DNA of 64,000 bases from Puffinus mauretanicus (GCA_023333565.1 JAJKFH010000948.1:2430001-2494000), one strand, 5' to 3'. Shown: positions 23,702 through 37,534, counted from the first letter of the stretch. Notes: a model not told the origin generated them from the sequence alone. Numbers and translations: made by a program.

Positions 23702-26700
23702 GTATGATGGAGAGGCACTCTGTGACGATCCTTTGTTTGTAGAGCTTGTGAAGACACTTCTAGCTGTGTCTGTGGGTTCTTGTAAAAGGGAAGCTGTAGT
23801 CCACCCAAGTTTCTGTATTGCAGTTAGAGAATAAGAAGAAAGTTGTGTTTCTCTTAAGTGCTGCAGGTTTAGCGTAAGAACTAGAGATGCAGTTTCCAAT
23901 CACATTATATGTTGCGTATACTTCAGCGTGAGTGAAAGCCAGTAGTTAGTTTCTATCTTCTTATGCTTTATTTCCCCTGCAATTCACTCTTGGAGAAGAG
24001 AATTCTTGTTTCCTGATCTTGGGGGAGGAAGAAAGAAGAAGGAGGAAGGAACAGAAGACTGTTCTGAAAAAGGAGTTTATTTTAGTTTAAAATGCCCCTG
24101 AAGAGAGCCCCTAAAGATACTGCACTAGCTGTCTTTGAATGGAAGATGTATCCAAGACAAAATAAGTATAGTATAAGCTATGCCCAGAACAAACCTTTCT
24201 CTGATGACCTTGGCATTTTGTCCTGGAAACCTCTCTCCCATCCTCCCCACCCCTGCCCATTTTAGATGCTGAAGCCTTATGTTTTTTTAATATCCTCCAT
24301 AGTCTTGGTTGCCTCATTTACCATAGGTCTTTGGAGTATATATGGAAAGGCATTTGATGTACTTGAACACCAGTACCTCCCTTCTTGAACAGAGGGGCAG
24401 ATTTGGACATTTTAGGAAAAAAAGTCCTTAGCCTTTTCTGAGATGAGTAACTAGTGCAAAATCAGAACGATGGCTTGTGTAAATGGGAACACCTAATTTC
24501 TGAATAGGCTTGGGAATGTTTACTTAATCTCTGGAAACAGGCAAACAAGCAATGTATGCTTAAACTATAATTTGCCTGATGCTTGTAGGTGAAGTCAGAG
24601 ATTTAAGGCACTGAAAATAGAAACTTAGCTTGCCACGGAGCCTCTTAAAGGATCGAACTAGGATGGAGAGGAAGTGCTTTCCCTTGCTCCCTTACTTAAG
24701 ATCCAATTATCTTCAGTGCTCTAAGAGTCAAACTTAACTTTGATAACAGTAAGTGTAATTCAAGTCCATGTGGTGACTGGTAAAGTGAGACTGAGGTCCA
24801 TTTCTGTTTGGGTGGAGTTTGATCAAGACCCAGTTATGCTAGCCTGTCTCATTTAATACCAAGAAAAGAAAGACAACCTTCAAAACAGTGCGCGAGACTT
24901 GCTAGCAGCCTTTAAGTCTTTTCTTTCCTTTCCCTTTTTTTTCTTGACTTGGGCCTACATCTATCTCTAGACAAAATCTCTCTAGGCTCCCCCCCAGCCC
25001 TTTAATTAACTCTTTAATTACTAGACTTCCTTTTCTAATGCTTCTCTTCAATGCCAAGAGGAGAGTCTCATCTCTTTCCATCTACTATTTGTATACCCTG
25101 CCTATCAAATCAAGTTTTTTTTCTGTGTTGCCCTGTGTGCCATCATGCCTTCAATATGTGACAAAAGTTACCCGAGTTTGATGATTTCTACTTGTCTAAT
25201 TAAATTGTTTTTGTCAGTTGAAACTGTAGGTGATTGTGTCCTGGATCTGAAACTTCCATGGTATGTCAGAATTTCTTAGCAACTATTAGTGAAAAATATC
25301 TGGGAGTTGTTGGGGATATTTAATTTAATGCTTTTATTTTAGAGGGAAGTAAGTTGACCCTTCAGCAGCTGTTGATTTTGATTGAAGTTATAATAAACAG
25401 CTTTGATATCTGTTGCTAATGTTTCTCCATTACTTTTTGGTTTTCCAACTTTCAGTCCTAGCATTTGTGACGTCATTCCACTGGCTTTCTAGGTGTCATC
25501 TTTCTGTCTTTCAGTCAACATGGAGTTTCTTTACCTGTCATTAGTGAAAGATGATAAAAGTAATACACATTTTTCTGTTGTAGGCTTCTCCCAATATATC
25601 TGTATTTGTTCGAATTTCAAACCTCTAATTAAGGTACTACAACTGTTTTCTTATTATATGGGATGTTTTATGCTTTTTATATTAAAAAAAAAAGTAGTAA
25701 TTAAACTGGAAATGAATTTCTGGTCCCACTGACTTTAATAAGACTGGGATGTTTTCATACACTGCATACAATGAGCCAAGATGAGAGATTGCAATGGGAA
25801 ATTTTGAATTTGAAGCTTAACTTTGGGTAGAAGTGAACTGTGAGGAAAAAGCTTGTGGAGAGCACAGTTTGCATTATTGACGTACTGAACAAAGAGTTGA
25901 TCTCATTCAGAATAACTAAGGTGCTGCTTTATCTTTTGCTATTCCTTTACATTCCTCTACTCTTACTTACGGAAATAATATAGATAAGACAGTAAAATTT
26001 GAAGACGTTTAGGGCCTTTACTTCACTTTTGAAGGTTATGTTATCATATAATCTTCTTGGTTATTTTATCATAATGCCTTTTATTAAGTTAAGATTTCTC
26101 TAACATAGGTAATGCTCCCAGCTATAAACTCAAAATATCCAAGCAGAATGCCGAATGTTTCTACAAACAAGGAATGTAGTGGGGAAAAATAAGCTTTCCT
26201 TCCCACCTATGTAAGTAGTACACTTATGAAATTCATTAAACTCCTAAGCCTGCAACTGTTTGTGCATGCAAGTAATATTAGTCCTTGTGAAATTGCAGAG
26301 GTTAGTGGATATGTGTATGGACTTTGAGCATCCTTACTGCTACTAAACTTGCTATCATGTGTGATACTAAAATAGTTTTACAAACAACTAAAATAATAGC
26401 ACTTAAACTCCTATAGGAAAGCTATTCAATATAACTTCGCTTTAGGAACAATAAGCATACAGTTGCATGTCTTCATGTAGCACACTCTTATTGTATTCTA
26501 AACTGTCTGGTTTTTTTTCTCAATACCACTGAACAGATGCAAACGATAATGTACATTGTTAGTTCTGTAAGCATAGGTTAGAGAGATAAGTAGGACTACC
26601 ATTTTAAGAAAACACATAAACTGTAGCCTACATAAGGTCAGGCATGGCAAAAATACTGTAATGAACACCTGCAAGAGAATAGTCTTTTAAGCAAATTATC

Positions 26701-28341
26701 ACATATTATGTGATGTTATCACATCATCAGTTGTGTGCACAACTGAATTATTTCTCCGTACTTTGTCTTAAAAATTGATTACAGAGTCATCAGTAATCCC
26801 AGTATGTTTTAGAAATATGTTAATGATGCAAAATAAGTGATTAAACTGTCTAATGAACTCAAGAGCAAATCTGTGACACAATTTCACCTTTGTGCAGCAC
26901 AGAATGACTATTGTCAGCCTTTTTTACTTACACATTCTTTGTGTGATTTCCCTTTTTCACTTTTTCGTCTCTAAGACCAGAACTGTGTAAGTATTATACA
27001 TGTAAAGTTCCAATAAAATGGATGGCTCTTCTCATGTAAAATTACACATTACTGCATCAGGCATAATTGTGTGCTTTGGTGTTTTTTTTTTCATTTTTGT
27101 TTTTTTCTTAGATGATTACATGTAGAATATATGTTTATTTGCTTAGAAATAAATTATGTTATAAGGCTGTTGACCTTTCCATGCAAAATAAAATTTTCCC
27201 ACCTAATCCCCATTTCTGTTTACTTATGCTATTGTTTTCCTTAATGTATTTGGATTTAAAGGCCTGCTCAGAGAAAAAGCGAAGCAGTAAACTTTAGCAA
27301 ATTAATTAGAATGGTTATGGGACTGACTGATTTCAGCAGTGTACTGGATGGGAAAAAAAGATTCAAGAAACATAGAAAATAATGAGCAGTCCAAAGGTAA
27401 AATTATTGAAAGCTGTTTCTTTTAAAGTGAGTTGGGATGTCAAGGTAACAGCAGAGGGTAGCCTGAATAATTTATGTGGCTCTCTTTGAATATGGTGAGA
27501 CTTACTGAATTACTATGCTTAGCTTACAATACCCTATGACCAGCTAAAGAAAAGACTGGTCCTGTTTGTAGTCAGCAAAGGCAGGGGCTTTCATGGATTT
27601 TTTCATCTTTACAATTGCAGAAACATGCTCTGGTCAGATCCAAGGGCTTCTGTGTGACGTGTTTTTGTAAAATGCTGCAGAGACATAGCCGTCCTCCTGA
27701 CTAAATTGAAGCAGAACATAAAATATTTGTTGCCTATTTGTTGTGAATAGTCTTTGGCCCCTAATATTTTTCTGAAAACTTCTGTGACAAATGTCATTGA
27801 TACTCGTGTTTAAGAAATAGATTACTGTTCATAAAAATTTGTCAAATATATGCGCATTGTTGAAGATAGTGGCGTTGCAACAGAGACAAAAAAAGTTATC
27901 CAATGTTTACCTACGATTTCAAACCTTACTTTGTCATGCACAATGGTAACAGCCATGAAAGACATCACTTGAAAACACTTAGATATGAAGATTAAAGGGC
28001 GGAAAATTCCCCTTACTTCTGTCAAAGACCTTTTGCTTAGGCTTTTTACAGTGGCTTGGTAACCATGGTGGGTATATCAGTTTTTATAGCAACCTTTTAA
28101 AATGCTATTGAACATACACATTGCAAGCTCCAGAATTTTATTTTTTTTTTTTATTTGTATCAGTGAATGCTTGTGTATACACTGGGGACTGCCATGATTC
28201 CCTTGACCTTGATATATCAATGTGTGAAAGTCGTAGAGGGCACTTAATTTAGTTTCTGTGACACTTTAGCACTTCCTGAATTCATCTTTGTGTCTTCCAT
28301 TAATACATCTACAGTAATTTTTTTTATGTGTGTGTGTGCAG

Positions 28342-28470
28342 AACCTCTTCCTCCAGGTGAGTATCAGAAGAAAACAGGCAAACAGAAAACTAGAAGTTGT
28401 GTGTAATTGTTCAGAAGAAAAACTGCTATAAAACTATGGGATGAAGCCAGATCTCGGTCTGGACCTGAAA
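28342..28470 (+). pseudogene. C7orf57: Probable C7orf57 relic, later exon
   Basis: After a TG repeat and AG at 28340-28341 the sequence reads PLPPGEYQKKTGKQ, and then, in a shifted frame, C-N-C-S-E-E-K-L-L, a TAA at 28429-28431, N-Y and, after another shift, D-E-A. Human C7orf57 has a similar order: a PP-PG block, then NFSKLISNGYKDEW. The match needs frameshifts, so this is a moderate call. No open full-length exon remains. Confidence 0.4.
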
Positions 28471-29531
28471 GAGGATGCATAACCTGAGAAGCCACTCTTT
28501 AAAGTCAACTTAAGTATCCAAACTCCGAATATGCAGAGGATGCTGCCTTGGGAGGTGCAATGACCTAACAGTTCAACTGTGGAGCCTAAAAGTGCTCTTC
28601 CTTAGCATGAAAGAAAACCTTAAATCTTCTTTTGTCAGATTCTGTTTAACTTTCTTGTGCACTGACATTTTTCTTTTCCATTACTGTGAGGAAAATGAAA
28701 GGATTTGAGATTTTCGAAACCTCAAATTCATTCATTGGTGATAGTTGATTTCTTTAATGTGAAGTGTGCCTCTAATGGGACATTTGGGATATAAAGAAAG
28801 CTGAGGATTTTTCAGAGTAATCATGATATTGGTTTAGTTATACCACTTAAGCATAGAGAACAAAATGATGGGTATACTCTAAAGGCTGCTGGAAAGTCAA
28901 TATGCTGCATAGTTTGAGTTATATATAAAAGATACATCTATTTTTGAGATGCTTTTCTTTCACAAATTCTTAGATAATATGACACCTGCTTTGCTTGTAT
29001 TGCTCCTCCATAGCTATTCCGATTGAGATTAATTCTGTATCTCAGCATAAAAGGAGATTTTTTTTTTTTAATGCTCCTTACAGTATGGTTTCATCCAGAC
29101 ATGTACCTTGATTCAGTTTTGACCTTGTCCTTTTCATTCTTTCAGGTATGCACTGAAGGTAGTGCTTGTATTTTCTTCCGACTTGGGTACTCTTGTATGC
29201 TCATCCAAAGCAATTGGCAGCATGAGCACCTTGCAGCTCCCTTTTGAGATGGAGCTTTCTCCATTATCTCTTGCGCAGGACAAGTCCAAGACACGTCAGA
29301 CAGGAGATATAACCCTGTTCCATATGTAAATCTATAACCCATTTGTGTTGGATTATATATTTGCATCATACTGCAAACTTTGTAGGTAGTTTGTCTGTCT
29401 TGTTAGTTAAAAATTAGAAGTCCTGGAATTTGTATGCGTTTTGACGTGAGAAAGAAACTGAAAATTTTAGTTGACCTTTATATTCTTATGGTTGAAGTTA
29501 TCCTAAGAACTTTAATCTTTTTTTATTGCAG

Positions 29532-29653
29532 ATTCAGAGCCATCGCAGTCTGAATCAGCACCTGCAAGCAATGAGTCAAAGCCACTGTTTCAGGGATGTA
29601 ATAAAGTAAAGCCTTATATGGCTTATATAGTCCACTATTTACATGTTTGTTAG
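29532..29653 (+). pseudogene. Possible C7orf57 C-terminal exon remnant
   Basis: A good acceptor (T-rich, gcag ending at 29531) precedes an acidic Ser-rich open frame DSEPSQSESAPASNESK that resembles in composition the human C-terminal tail rich in E, S and P. The frame runs on to a stop at 29651-29653. Low-complexity similarity makes this weak. Confidence 0.25.
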
Positions 29654-32600
29654 ATTACTTTTTATAGTTGAACTCATCCCTGATTGAGAAGTTCATTTGG
29701 TTTATAATATGGATGAACTTCATTGTGCTTGATTACAGCAAATTTTAAAGAACAGGCAACAGCTGTCAGTGCATAGTCCTAGACTTTTTCTTAATATAAT
29801 AAACAAAACAAAGCAAAATTGAAGTTCTTTCCTACATCAGACTAGTGCTCCTTTGCTGTTGTCAAATAGGGTTACCATATCGCTGCTGATTTGACTAGAC
29901 ACACGCATGATATCAATGTGTCCAAACCAGCAAGTTTTTTCATTTAACTACAGTTATACTCATGATGTTATGCCATAAAGAAAGGTGAAGGGGAACTTTG
30001 TGATATGGGATGAAATGTGAGTAGAAAGAATTGAACTGGTATGGATACTTGCAGTGAAAAAGTCAAGCCTTCACTGCAAAGATAGCTTCTTAGTCCCAAA
30101 AGCACATTTATTTAGACCAGATATTCAGCTTTCTAGGACAATTCTATTGCTATGCCTGCTGCACGAGAACTAGTTGATCAGTCATAGTGTTCAGCCACAA
30201 AATTAAATTAAGACCTGGTGGCATTTCCTGTTATAGTCTTGTTATATAGAAGATGAATCATTGGGTAATGGTGTGGACTAACTAAGAAGTGATGTCTTCA
30301 CTTTCAGCTGTTAAATAAAAATTTTATTTATCCTGAAGTTTTGACTGCAACAAAAATATTATATGCTAAATCTCCGTGTTTATTCACAGCAGCAAAACAG
30401 TTTGTACTTTGAAATAGAAATGTATATAAATTATTTTAATATTTTGAAAAAGATACACTGATATTTTAACACTTGCTCTTTTATCTACTTGAATTAGGAT
30501 ATATCCCTGAAATCTTATGAATAATTAAATATTTATTATAAAGCCCATTAGAACATGGATGCAATTTCAATAAGATATTTTTTGCTAATACTATGAAAAG
30601 TGAAGTTTTTAATAAGTAAAACGGTAATTTTTAGTTTCCTTTTCAGAGTGCACTCAGTACATTGTACACCTTTGAATCCAAGAGCTGAAGATTTTAAAAT
30701 GTATTACTGAATATACATTTCTTAGAACAGAATGTTTAGAGAATTTGGCTTAACAGTGCTTTTCTTTAGAACTCGGATATGAAAATTTATTGGAAATAGG
30801 TAAACCTATTGCTAATCTGAACCATCAAATTTTCAGTGAAAGTTTGTGGAAGTTTTGCTGGTGATGTTGTTAGACACAGCATCTGAGTCCATCTTTGCTG
30901 TTCATTCTAACCAACAATTCAACTGTCTAAGTTGTATTTACAAAAATAAAAGGCTAAAACATATGAAAATACCTAAATGTACAGTTATTGGTTAGTCAGC
31001 AAAATTTTCCAAATATTAAAAAAGCTTACATCAAGCTGTATCTGGGAAGGAAAAAAAAATTACTACCTTATATCTGTTTTCACTTATAGTTTGTATTGTG
31101 GATTACATTCAGATACATTGAAACCATTAATTTTGCTGTGAAAGCAGAGCTTTTGGTGAAATATACTTTTCTAGGTTAGAGTACCAGGGGATGCTAGAGC
31201 TGGAGCTCATAGTATTAAAACCTGACCAGTAGAAAAACTGTCACCTGTCATTATAGAGAAGCACTAAAGAATAAGCTTTTGTTAAGAAATAGTGTATGTA
31301 TAACAGGCAAATTGTTGATACCCTTAGGATTTCAACTACAAAATTTTACACCCAATGCAGTAATCACCTATAGCTGCATGATGTTCTCCAAAACAAAAAG
31401 TACCATTTTATGAATTTTTCAGGATTATTCAGTCATATGAACATGTCTTATCTGGAAATTCAGCTATCTTTATTTGATAGAATCTTTGGATAAGGTTATA
31501 ATTTTTATTTTTAGTGTCTGTAAAAAAGTGTAATAGAGGGTTGGGCTTGTTGTGCCCACCAATGGTAAACTGCAACAGTAGAATAAGTTCTATGTATGTC
31601 AGCCTTTGTAGCATACTTTAAGGGTATAACTATCAACAGTAGTACTACTTTTCAGTCTCACTTTGATCTTCTGACTCCTATTATTGTAGGAAAAACTTCT
31701 TTTGCAAATACTATTTGCAGTTACATGCTTTACTGGCCAAAACATAAAAGAAAGGGGAAATAGGAGATGATGATGAAACTCTCTGAAGTTAAGTTGCTTA
31801 ACGGTAAGGCAGCCAAGCGTTTTTTTTTTAATGCTTATCAGTTGACTAAGAAGGTTTTTTATTCTTAAGCATATATTGAATGCATTTCAATCTCTTTTTT
31901 GTAGAAAGTTTTCTGAAAGGTGTTTAGTACAAATTTACTGAAAAAGTTGGAGACAGTAATGTTATGACCAAAAAAACCCCTAACCAACTAGCATGGGTAT
32001 TTACAAATTTACAGATCACCTGTTCACATAGACCTGAAGGTGCTTGCTGTGCCAAAGCCCTCAAAATCTATTCCATAAAATAAGAATTGCTGTGTGGCTG
32101 CAGTACTGCTGACATGGAGACAAGAATTGTAATCGTTCTTTTCTATATTATGGTCTCCTTTTCTCATTAAAATCTGTACAAAGCTTCCTAAAGTAACTTC
32201 ATTACTTTGAGTTGTTTGATGTCTAAGTCCTCTTCACTTTTGAATACTTTGTCCTCAGTACTGGAGTTCTTGTCCAAAACTTGTCATATTTTTAGGCAAT
32301 TGTTAGAGACAGAGACAGAAAGTCAACTGAGATCCTAACTTGGTCACTCAGCACTGTTATTTTGCTTTACTGTAGTTGTGTTCTTAGCAGTGTTTATAGT
32401 GCTGGTTTTCAGGTATTTTCAAAGTGTATACCATATCCTATTGTAAAAATTGTCTCCTTTTACCTTGGTCACCATTAGGTAATATCCACATGACATTCCT
32501 CAAATTCTTAGAAGTTTGCTAATGTGCCATTAATGTATACTCAGCTTTCCTTAGTCAAGCCAAGGAGATGTTTGATCTGCACTGTCGGTCAAGTGAGTCT

Positions 32601-34282
32601 TCATGGATCACAGTTTGAATACCATGAGTTAGAATATTAACAGCCCAAGATTTCTCTTTATAAGAGCCGGTGGAGAACCCTGGAATTTATGTTTGTGCAT
32701 TCAGAATAATGGAGAGCTGCAGCAGAAGCATAACTTGCCAGTTCTCCAAGGGACATGAAATCAAAGTAGTGTAACAAATCAAAAAGCTCCAACTAAATTC
32801 AAGGATGGAAATGTGTTGCTTGAGTTCATCTTATCCCAGTAATAATGTTGTTTTATTTACTTCTGAGTCTATGCAGTCATGCAACTGGCAGTTTTCAAAG
32901 TCATCAGCAGTTCCGTGTAAAAGCAGTGGAAGTTTCTGGGTCTGGAAGGGTTTTCAATGTTTGTTTTTCAGAGAGATGCTGAAGTCAAAAGCTGGGCGCT
33001 TACTTACAAAATCTAGCCTTATTGTTTTAAATGCTGAAATGTTTATTTAGTTGTATTGTGCTCCATCTCTGACCTGAATGCCTTTAAGTAATAAGTGAGA
33101 TAATTTCTTTTTTTTGAATACTGGTTGCTTTGCAAGCCCAAAGATAAAACAAAAGTGCAGTTACATTTTATGAATTACATCCGAGTGTACTGAATATGTG
33201 AATATTTTTAAAAGAGAATTCCAGATACAGATTTAAAAATAGCTTGGCAGTTTAGGTACCGAAGAGTAATTTTCGTTTTACATGCAACCATTAGCAAAGT
33301 CTAATGACTGTTTTCATTTTAATGTGACCGAATATATACTTCATTCTTACCACTTACGTATTTTTAGACTAGACTAAAATATAAACATGTTTTCAGAGAT
33401 CAAGGCTATATATACATTCTTTGTGTCGCAATGCAAACAAAAATTGAATTACCCGTGCAGTTCTTAAGCATCTAAAATTTCATGGACTTCAGCATATCTA
33501 TTTCTTAAATACTTATATCTGCGCTGAATATGCAGACTCAGTTGTAAAAGATGTAGGATGAAGCCCAATTTTTTTCTGTAAACAAATAGCCTAATATTCT
33601 GCTTTTGCAGTTCTCTGCAGATTATTTTTCAGAATGTAGTTACATATTATGCTACAGCCTGGAAAAAAGCTTGAAATAGAAATATAGAAGTCCAGTCTTA
33701 GCATGTTTTGTCCTCCTATTAATAGTTTTAATGATACTAAACATCCAGAATGACTGAAGAATCGAAATGAAGTAGGTAAGTGTCTGAACAGCTGCACTGA
33801 ATTATTTGACTGACTATAAAAATGGTATATGGTGAGCAGAAAGAAGTATACTCTTGATTATAAAAGGACAGACAGCCTTACTTTCCATAGATGCAAGTTT
33901 TCAACCATGCAATATAAAAATCTGAAAAGTGAGGCCAGTTGCAGGTTTTGTAATTTATTGTTGTAATAATCCCAGTATGTAGTTGTGTATTTTTCACTTT
34001 TCTAAAATAACATTTATTAACATATTTTGTATTTTTACTTAAGAGATATTTTTCCCACTAATATACAAAATGAAATGAAAAGATTACAAAAAGAGGAAGT
34101 TTAAAAAGAATTTAAATTTTAAAAAAGTTTTCTAGAGATGACTGAGCAAAGGTTACTACCAATTATTAGACTCACAGAGATGCACTATTTATTGAATGTT
34201 TCAGACAAGGTAACTATAGTAACCTGATTATTCTTTATTTACAAAGGAAGTAATTTACATTGATTATTCTCTTAATATATAG

Positions 34283-35053
34283 CTGAATGACAAACCTCCT
34301 GAAAACAAAAGCAGATTTTTTCAGTGGACCCCGAGATGAAGAGGTAGGTAGTATTCCTGTTTAAAGGAAAAGTTTCTTCCACAGAATTAAAATATTATTC
34401 TAAGGTGCTATTTTGGATTGTCCACTACCATAGTTTTCAAGTGTTGACAAATATTAAATGAACAGAAAAATGAAAGATGCATTAGGAGGCTGTGCTTCTA
34501 TTTTACCTATTACAGATTTAAACAAGTTGAACAGGTGGCATTTTTCTTAGTTTGTTGAGCAATTTCTCTTGTATGCCGTTCATGGCTAGAAACACATCTG
34601 TGTGCAGGGGATTTCTCTCTCTTATATTCCCATACAAAGTCCTTTGGTGTGAGACAAGATATTAAGAGATTTTACTCTAAATGCCTAATACATGATTTTA
34701 TAATAAATACATCTTCGCAATGTCTTGTGCCCAATGTGTTTACCCTCCTGATGTACAGATGGTTATGTACCAAGAAGGTTTTAGTTGCTCTGTCTCCCAA
34801 GAATTCCCTGCTATGACAAACTACAGTGTGGTTCTGGTAGGAAAAATGATTTAAAAAAATGTATTACAGGATTATGGGTTTAATGTCTTCAGTTACTGTA
34901 TGAACAATGTTAAATTTATGCTCACAGAGTGCTTTATGATTTTTTTTTTGCTTTGTTTTTGCTTTTGATATCTTGCTAATTGATGGAAAAGGATAAACCT
35001 TTAATCATTTTAAATTTGTCTGTTTCCAGCTTGAACCAGTTCTGCCAGATTAA
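34283..35053 (+). other. Possible pair of small exons, unidentified
   Basis: A 61-base segment (34283-34343) is bounded by AG and gtaggt, and 35030-35053 follows a good tttccag acceptor. Spliced, one frame starts at an ATG (34287) and reads MTNLLKTKADFF, then SGPRDEELEPVLPD and a stop. No family is recognised. It may be a C7orf57 3' end, an lncRNA or chance. Confidence 0.2.
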
Positions 35054-36448
35054 ACGTATCTCATCTTGGAAGAACTAATGTTTGGCTTACATCTCTCACA
35101 TAAAAGTTGGAGACTTGAATCTGTAAGACAGACCTAGGAAAGTGTGTGTCAAGCTAAGCGTATTTTGCAGTCTCTTTAGGTTCCTTATAATTTCAAAACA
35201 TGTAGGATTGTAGCTCTATTTCCATTGCAAATGTTACTTCTATAGCTAAATGTGCTGGATCCCTTTTGCAAATGTTTTCATCTCTTGTTCAGGATCTCAC
35301 TGGTGCTTTGTGAGGAACAGGTACTACTCTTTCAGAACTAAAAAGGGCGTGAGCTGAATTCACAGCTTGGTTTCACTTATTTTTCTCAGCTAGCTCTTTT
35401 CTGACCTAGCTCTAGCAAGGTCAGACGTATCAAACTAACACTGGAGATGCCACAGCTACAGTTGTGCTGCACTCGCCTGTCTAGCTTTAGGAGCTGAGGG
35501 TATATTTCATATTTCCTTGCTTTGCAAAACTTTGAGCTTAGCTAGGAGCTGTTTCATAGCAAGTTGTGGAGAATCTGTTCTTTTTATTTAGCAGAGGGGA
35601 CTTGTGAGAACTTTCTGAATCAATTGCAGGCTAGCTGCTTTAGTGATGCAGCATATTAAAACCTGTTGATTGGTGCTCAAGCTTTTAACCCTAAAAGATC
35701 ATCTGGCTTAAGATGGTAGTGTCACACTCTCTAGGTTTTTGTGTAGGTTTAGGATGCCAGACATAAAATTTGTTATAATGAAGATTACCCCTCAGTTGTG
35801 TCTGTTTGATCGATGTTGAGTAGATCTTTTATTTTAAATCATTATCACTGGCTGGTGCAATGACCAAGTAAACTACTGGTCAGGTAACTCACGTTCTGTT
35901 TCCAAGGACGTTTTTCAGACTCATGTGGTGGTCTTTGTATTAACACTTGTTTTCCATCCAAAATGCAGACCTGCTTTTTATATGCTTTGTAGCTGTTAGT
36001 TGGTTGACACACTGGGTTTGATACCAGCAATGATAAAACACTGGTGCCTGCTTTGCTGAGTTAGGTACAGCTGAGTTAGCACTTCTCAAGTAAAGTAGAG
36101 GAAAATCTTGCGGTGCTGGGGCCTGACGGGATCCATCTGTCCCAACGGGGAAAACGCATCTTTGGATGTAAGCTGGTGGGACTGATCGAGAGGGCTTTAA
36201 ACTAGAATCGATGGGGAAGGGGATACCAACAGGATTGACGAAGGCGTCACAAATGAGTGGTTTATAGGCTGCTTAAAGAATCACCAGCAAAGGTATTAGC
36301 AAAAAGTGATTTTAATAGAAATTTATAAAAGCGCGACTTAACAGAATGAGATGGCAAGGTTCACTCTATTACTTACTACATGGATGAAGTATACACAGGG
36401 GAAATTGTGTTAAAATTGAGTTGGAATGATTTATACAGAGACTGAGGA

Positions 36449-36692
36449 TAAAAAGGGTAAGGGAGACCCTCCCGTTGAGTCACGAGGCTCAGAGAAGACC
36501 TGGCTGGATCCAATCTTAGTCTCAGACTTGGTCAACAGTTTATGTCTAATACAAAAAGGGTAAGGAGACCCTCCTGTTGAGTCACGAGATTCAGAGTCGA
36601 CCCCCTTGCTTTTTAAACTCCTTCTCAGAGAGGAGTCTAGGTGTGGCTGGATCTACCCCTAGTCCCAGACTTGGTTAACGGTTTATGTCTAA
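36449..36692 (-). repeat. Tandem duplication inside the second-family LTR
   Basis: Two units, 36449-36549 and 36553-36692, each start AAAAAGGGTAAGG, carry GAGACCCTCC-GTTGAGTCACGAG, and end GTTTATGTCTAA. The second has an extra segment of about 40 bases. Such enhancer-like duplications are common in LTR U3 regions. Confidence 0.75.
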
Positions 36693-36857
36693 GGGATTAT
36701 ATCTGTTTAGCAGGAATCTAAGGTTCGTTCATAGTTTTAAGGTGGATCATAAGGTTTTAACAGCACTTAGTCATTGACTAATTTAACATTTACAAAGTGA
36801 GTTAATAGAGTCTACTACAATCACTACAGTGACTTAATTACAGATTATGCTTACTAT

Positions 36858-36944
36858 TGGTTATCTAAATTCACACACACATGTTATCTAAATTAATTCA
36901 TGTACACACACACAAGGGTTACCTAAATCAATTCACACACACAA
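36858..36944 (+). repeat. CA-rich tandem repeat, about 30 bp unit
   Basis: Three copies of TTAYCTAAAT-AATTCA followed by a short CACACACA run. It lies within the LTR at 36254-37488. Confidence 0.6.
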
Positions 36945-37501
36945 GGACCCAAAGCTAGATAAAGGTACCTGTTAAAAATTCCCCTTGAGTCTCATGAAAT
37001 ACTCACATTAAATGTCTTGGCATTTCTCAATTGGTGAAGGGTTGAGCCCCGAGGATTGTCTCGGCCGAGCAGTGTTTCAGCCCAGGTCCCGACGGTCCTC
37101 CGAATATCGCAAACTCAAGAGTTTGTGAACTCTGAGAGGCGTCCCACTCAGAGGGATATTCTGGGTGCAGCCTGCTGTGGTCCAGGAGAGGTCAAAGGGT
37201 CTCACTTAGGACCGCTGTTTATAGGTTTGCAAGATGATTGGCTTTAGTCATCAGTAAATTTCCATCCTGGCTACAATCTGGAACAGTAACAATGGTACTG
37301 TTCCACTTGAGCTACGATCCAGGTAGGGAATGTTTCAAGGCTGTCAGGGATGATGAATTATCCCTGCTCTCATTCCCTACCTTGGTCAGGCAGGAGGTGT
37401 TCCTGGTACGGTCAGTGCCGCTCCCCACCTTAGCCATGCAAGAGTGCCTGGTACTGTCAAGGGACACTTAACTGCCCAACCCATTACACAAAGGCTAAGA
37501 A

Positions 37502-37534
37502 CTCCCTCCCCCCCTCCCCCCCCCGCCTCCCCAA
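37502..37534 (+). repeat. C-rich homopurine/homopyrimidine tract in the CR1
   Basis: About 33 bases almost purely C with a few T. The minus strand has several runs of three or more G, so it could form a G-quadruplex. Confidence 0.6.

Larger units (their letters stand above)
22342..28470 (+). pseudogene. C7orf57: C7orf57 orthologue, broken (unitary pseudogene)
   Basis: Three consecutive exons align in order with the human uncharacterised protein C7orf57, and the position just upstream of UPP1 matches human synteny. Exon A (22342-22538) keeps LKRPEKSV, PPTFQIPGLADL, RRKWIKETNSAYVRLAKQG. Exon B (23319-23419) keeps the pattern KHY-P-TRR-S--AYAAPD. Exon C (23539-23701) keeps LPEYMIHGEF and TRRGPFDFDM. 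Disabling changes: a TAA at an aligned Tyr plus a one-base deficit at the start of exon A, TGA in place of an Arg codon at 22532-22534, TAA for Lys at 23648-23650, TAG for Trp at 23657-23659, and a probable frame mismatch between exons B and C. Later remnants are weaker. I have no protein function to assign; the human family is only described as uncharacterised. Confidence 0.82.
23702..36099. other. AT-rich region with C7orf57 remnants and little else
   Basis: Apart from the weak exon-like pieces at 28342, 29532, 34283 and 35030, I see only short frames, T-runs and poly-A-signal-like words. No CR1 or LTR was recognised over these 12 kb. Confidence 0.4.
36254..37488 (-). mobile_element. LTR of a second endogenous retrovirus family, in a CR1
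   Basis: The 1235-base block starts TGAGTGG and ends ATTACA on the plus strand and is flanked by the 4-base repeat caaa on both sides (36250-36253 and 37489-37492), as expected for a proviral or solo-LTR target duplication. On the minus strand it begins TGTAATGGGTTGGGC and has a TATAAA complement at 37218-37223 with a promoter-like layout. CR1 sequence lies on both sides. It contains an internal duplication (36449-36692) and a CA-rich repeat (36858-36944). The family is not identified; no viral coding sequence is present. Confidence 0.6.
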
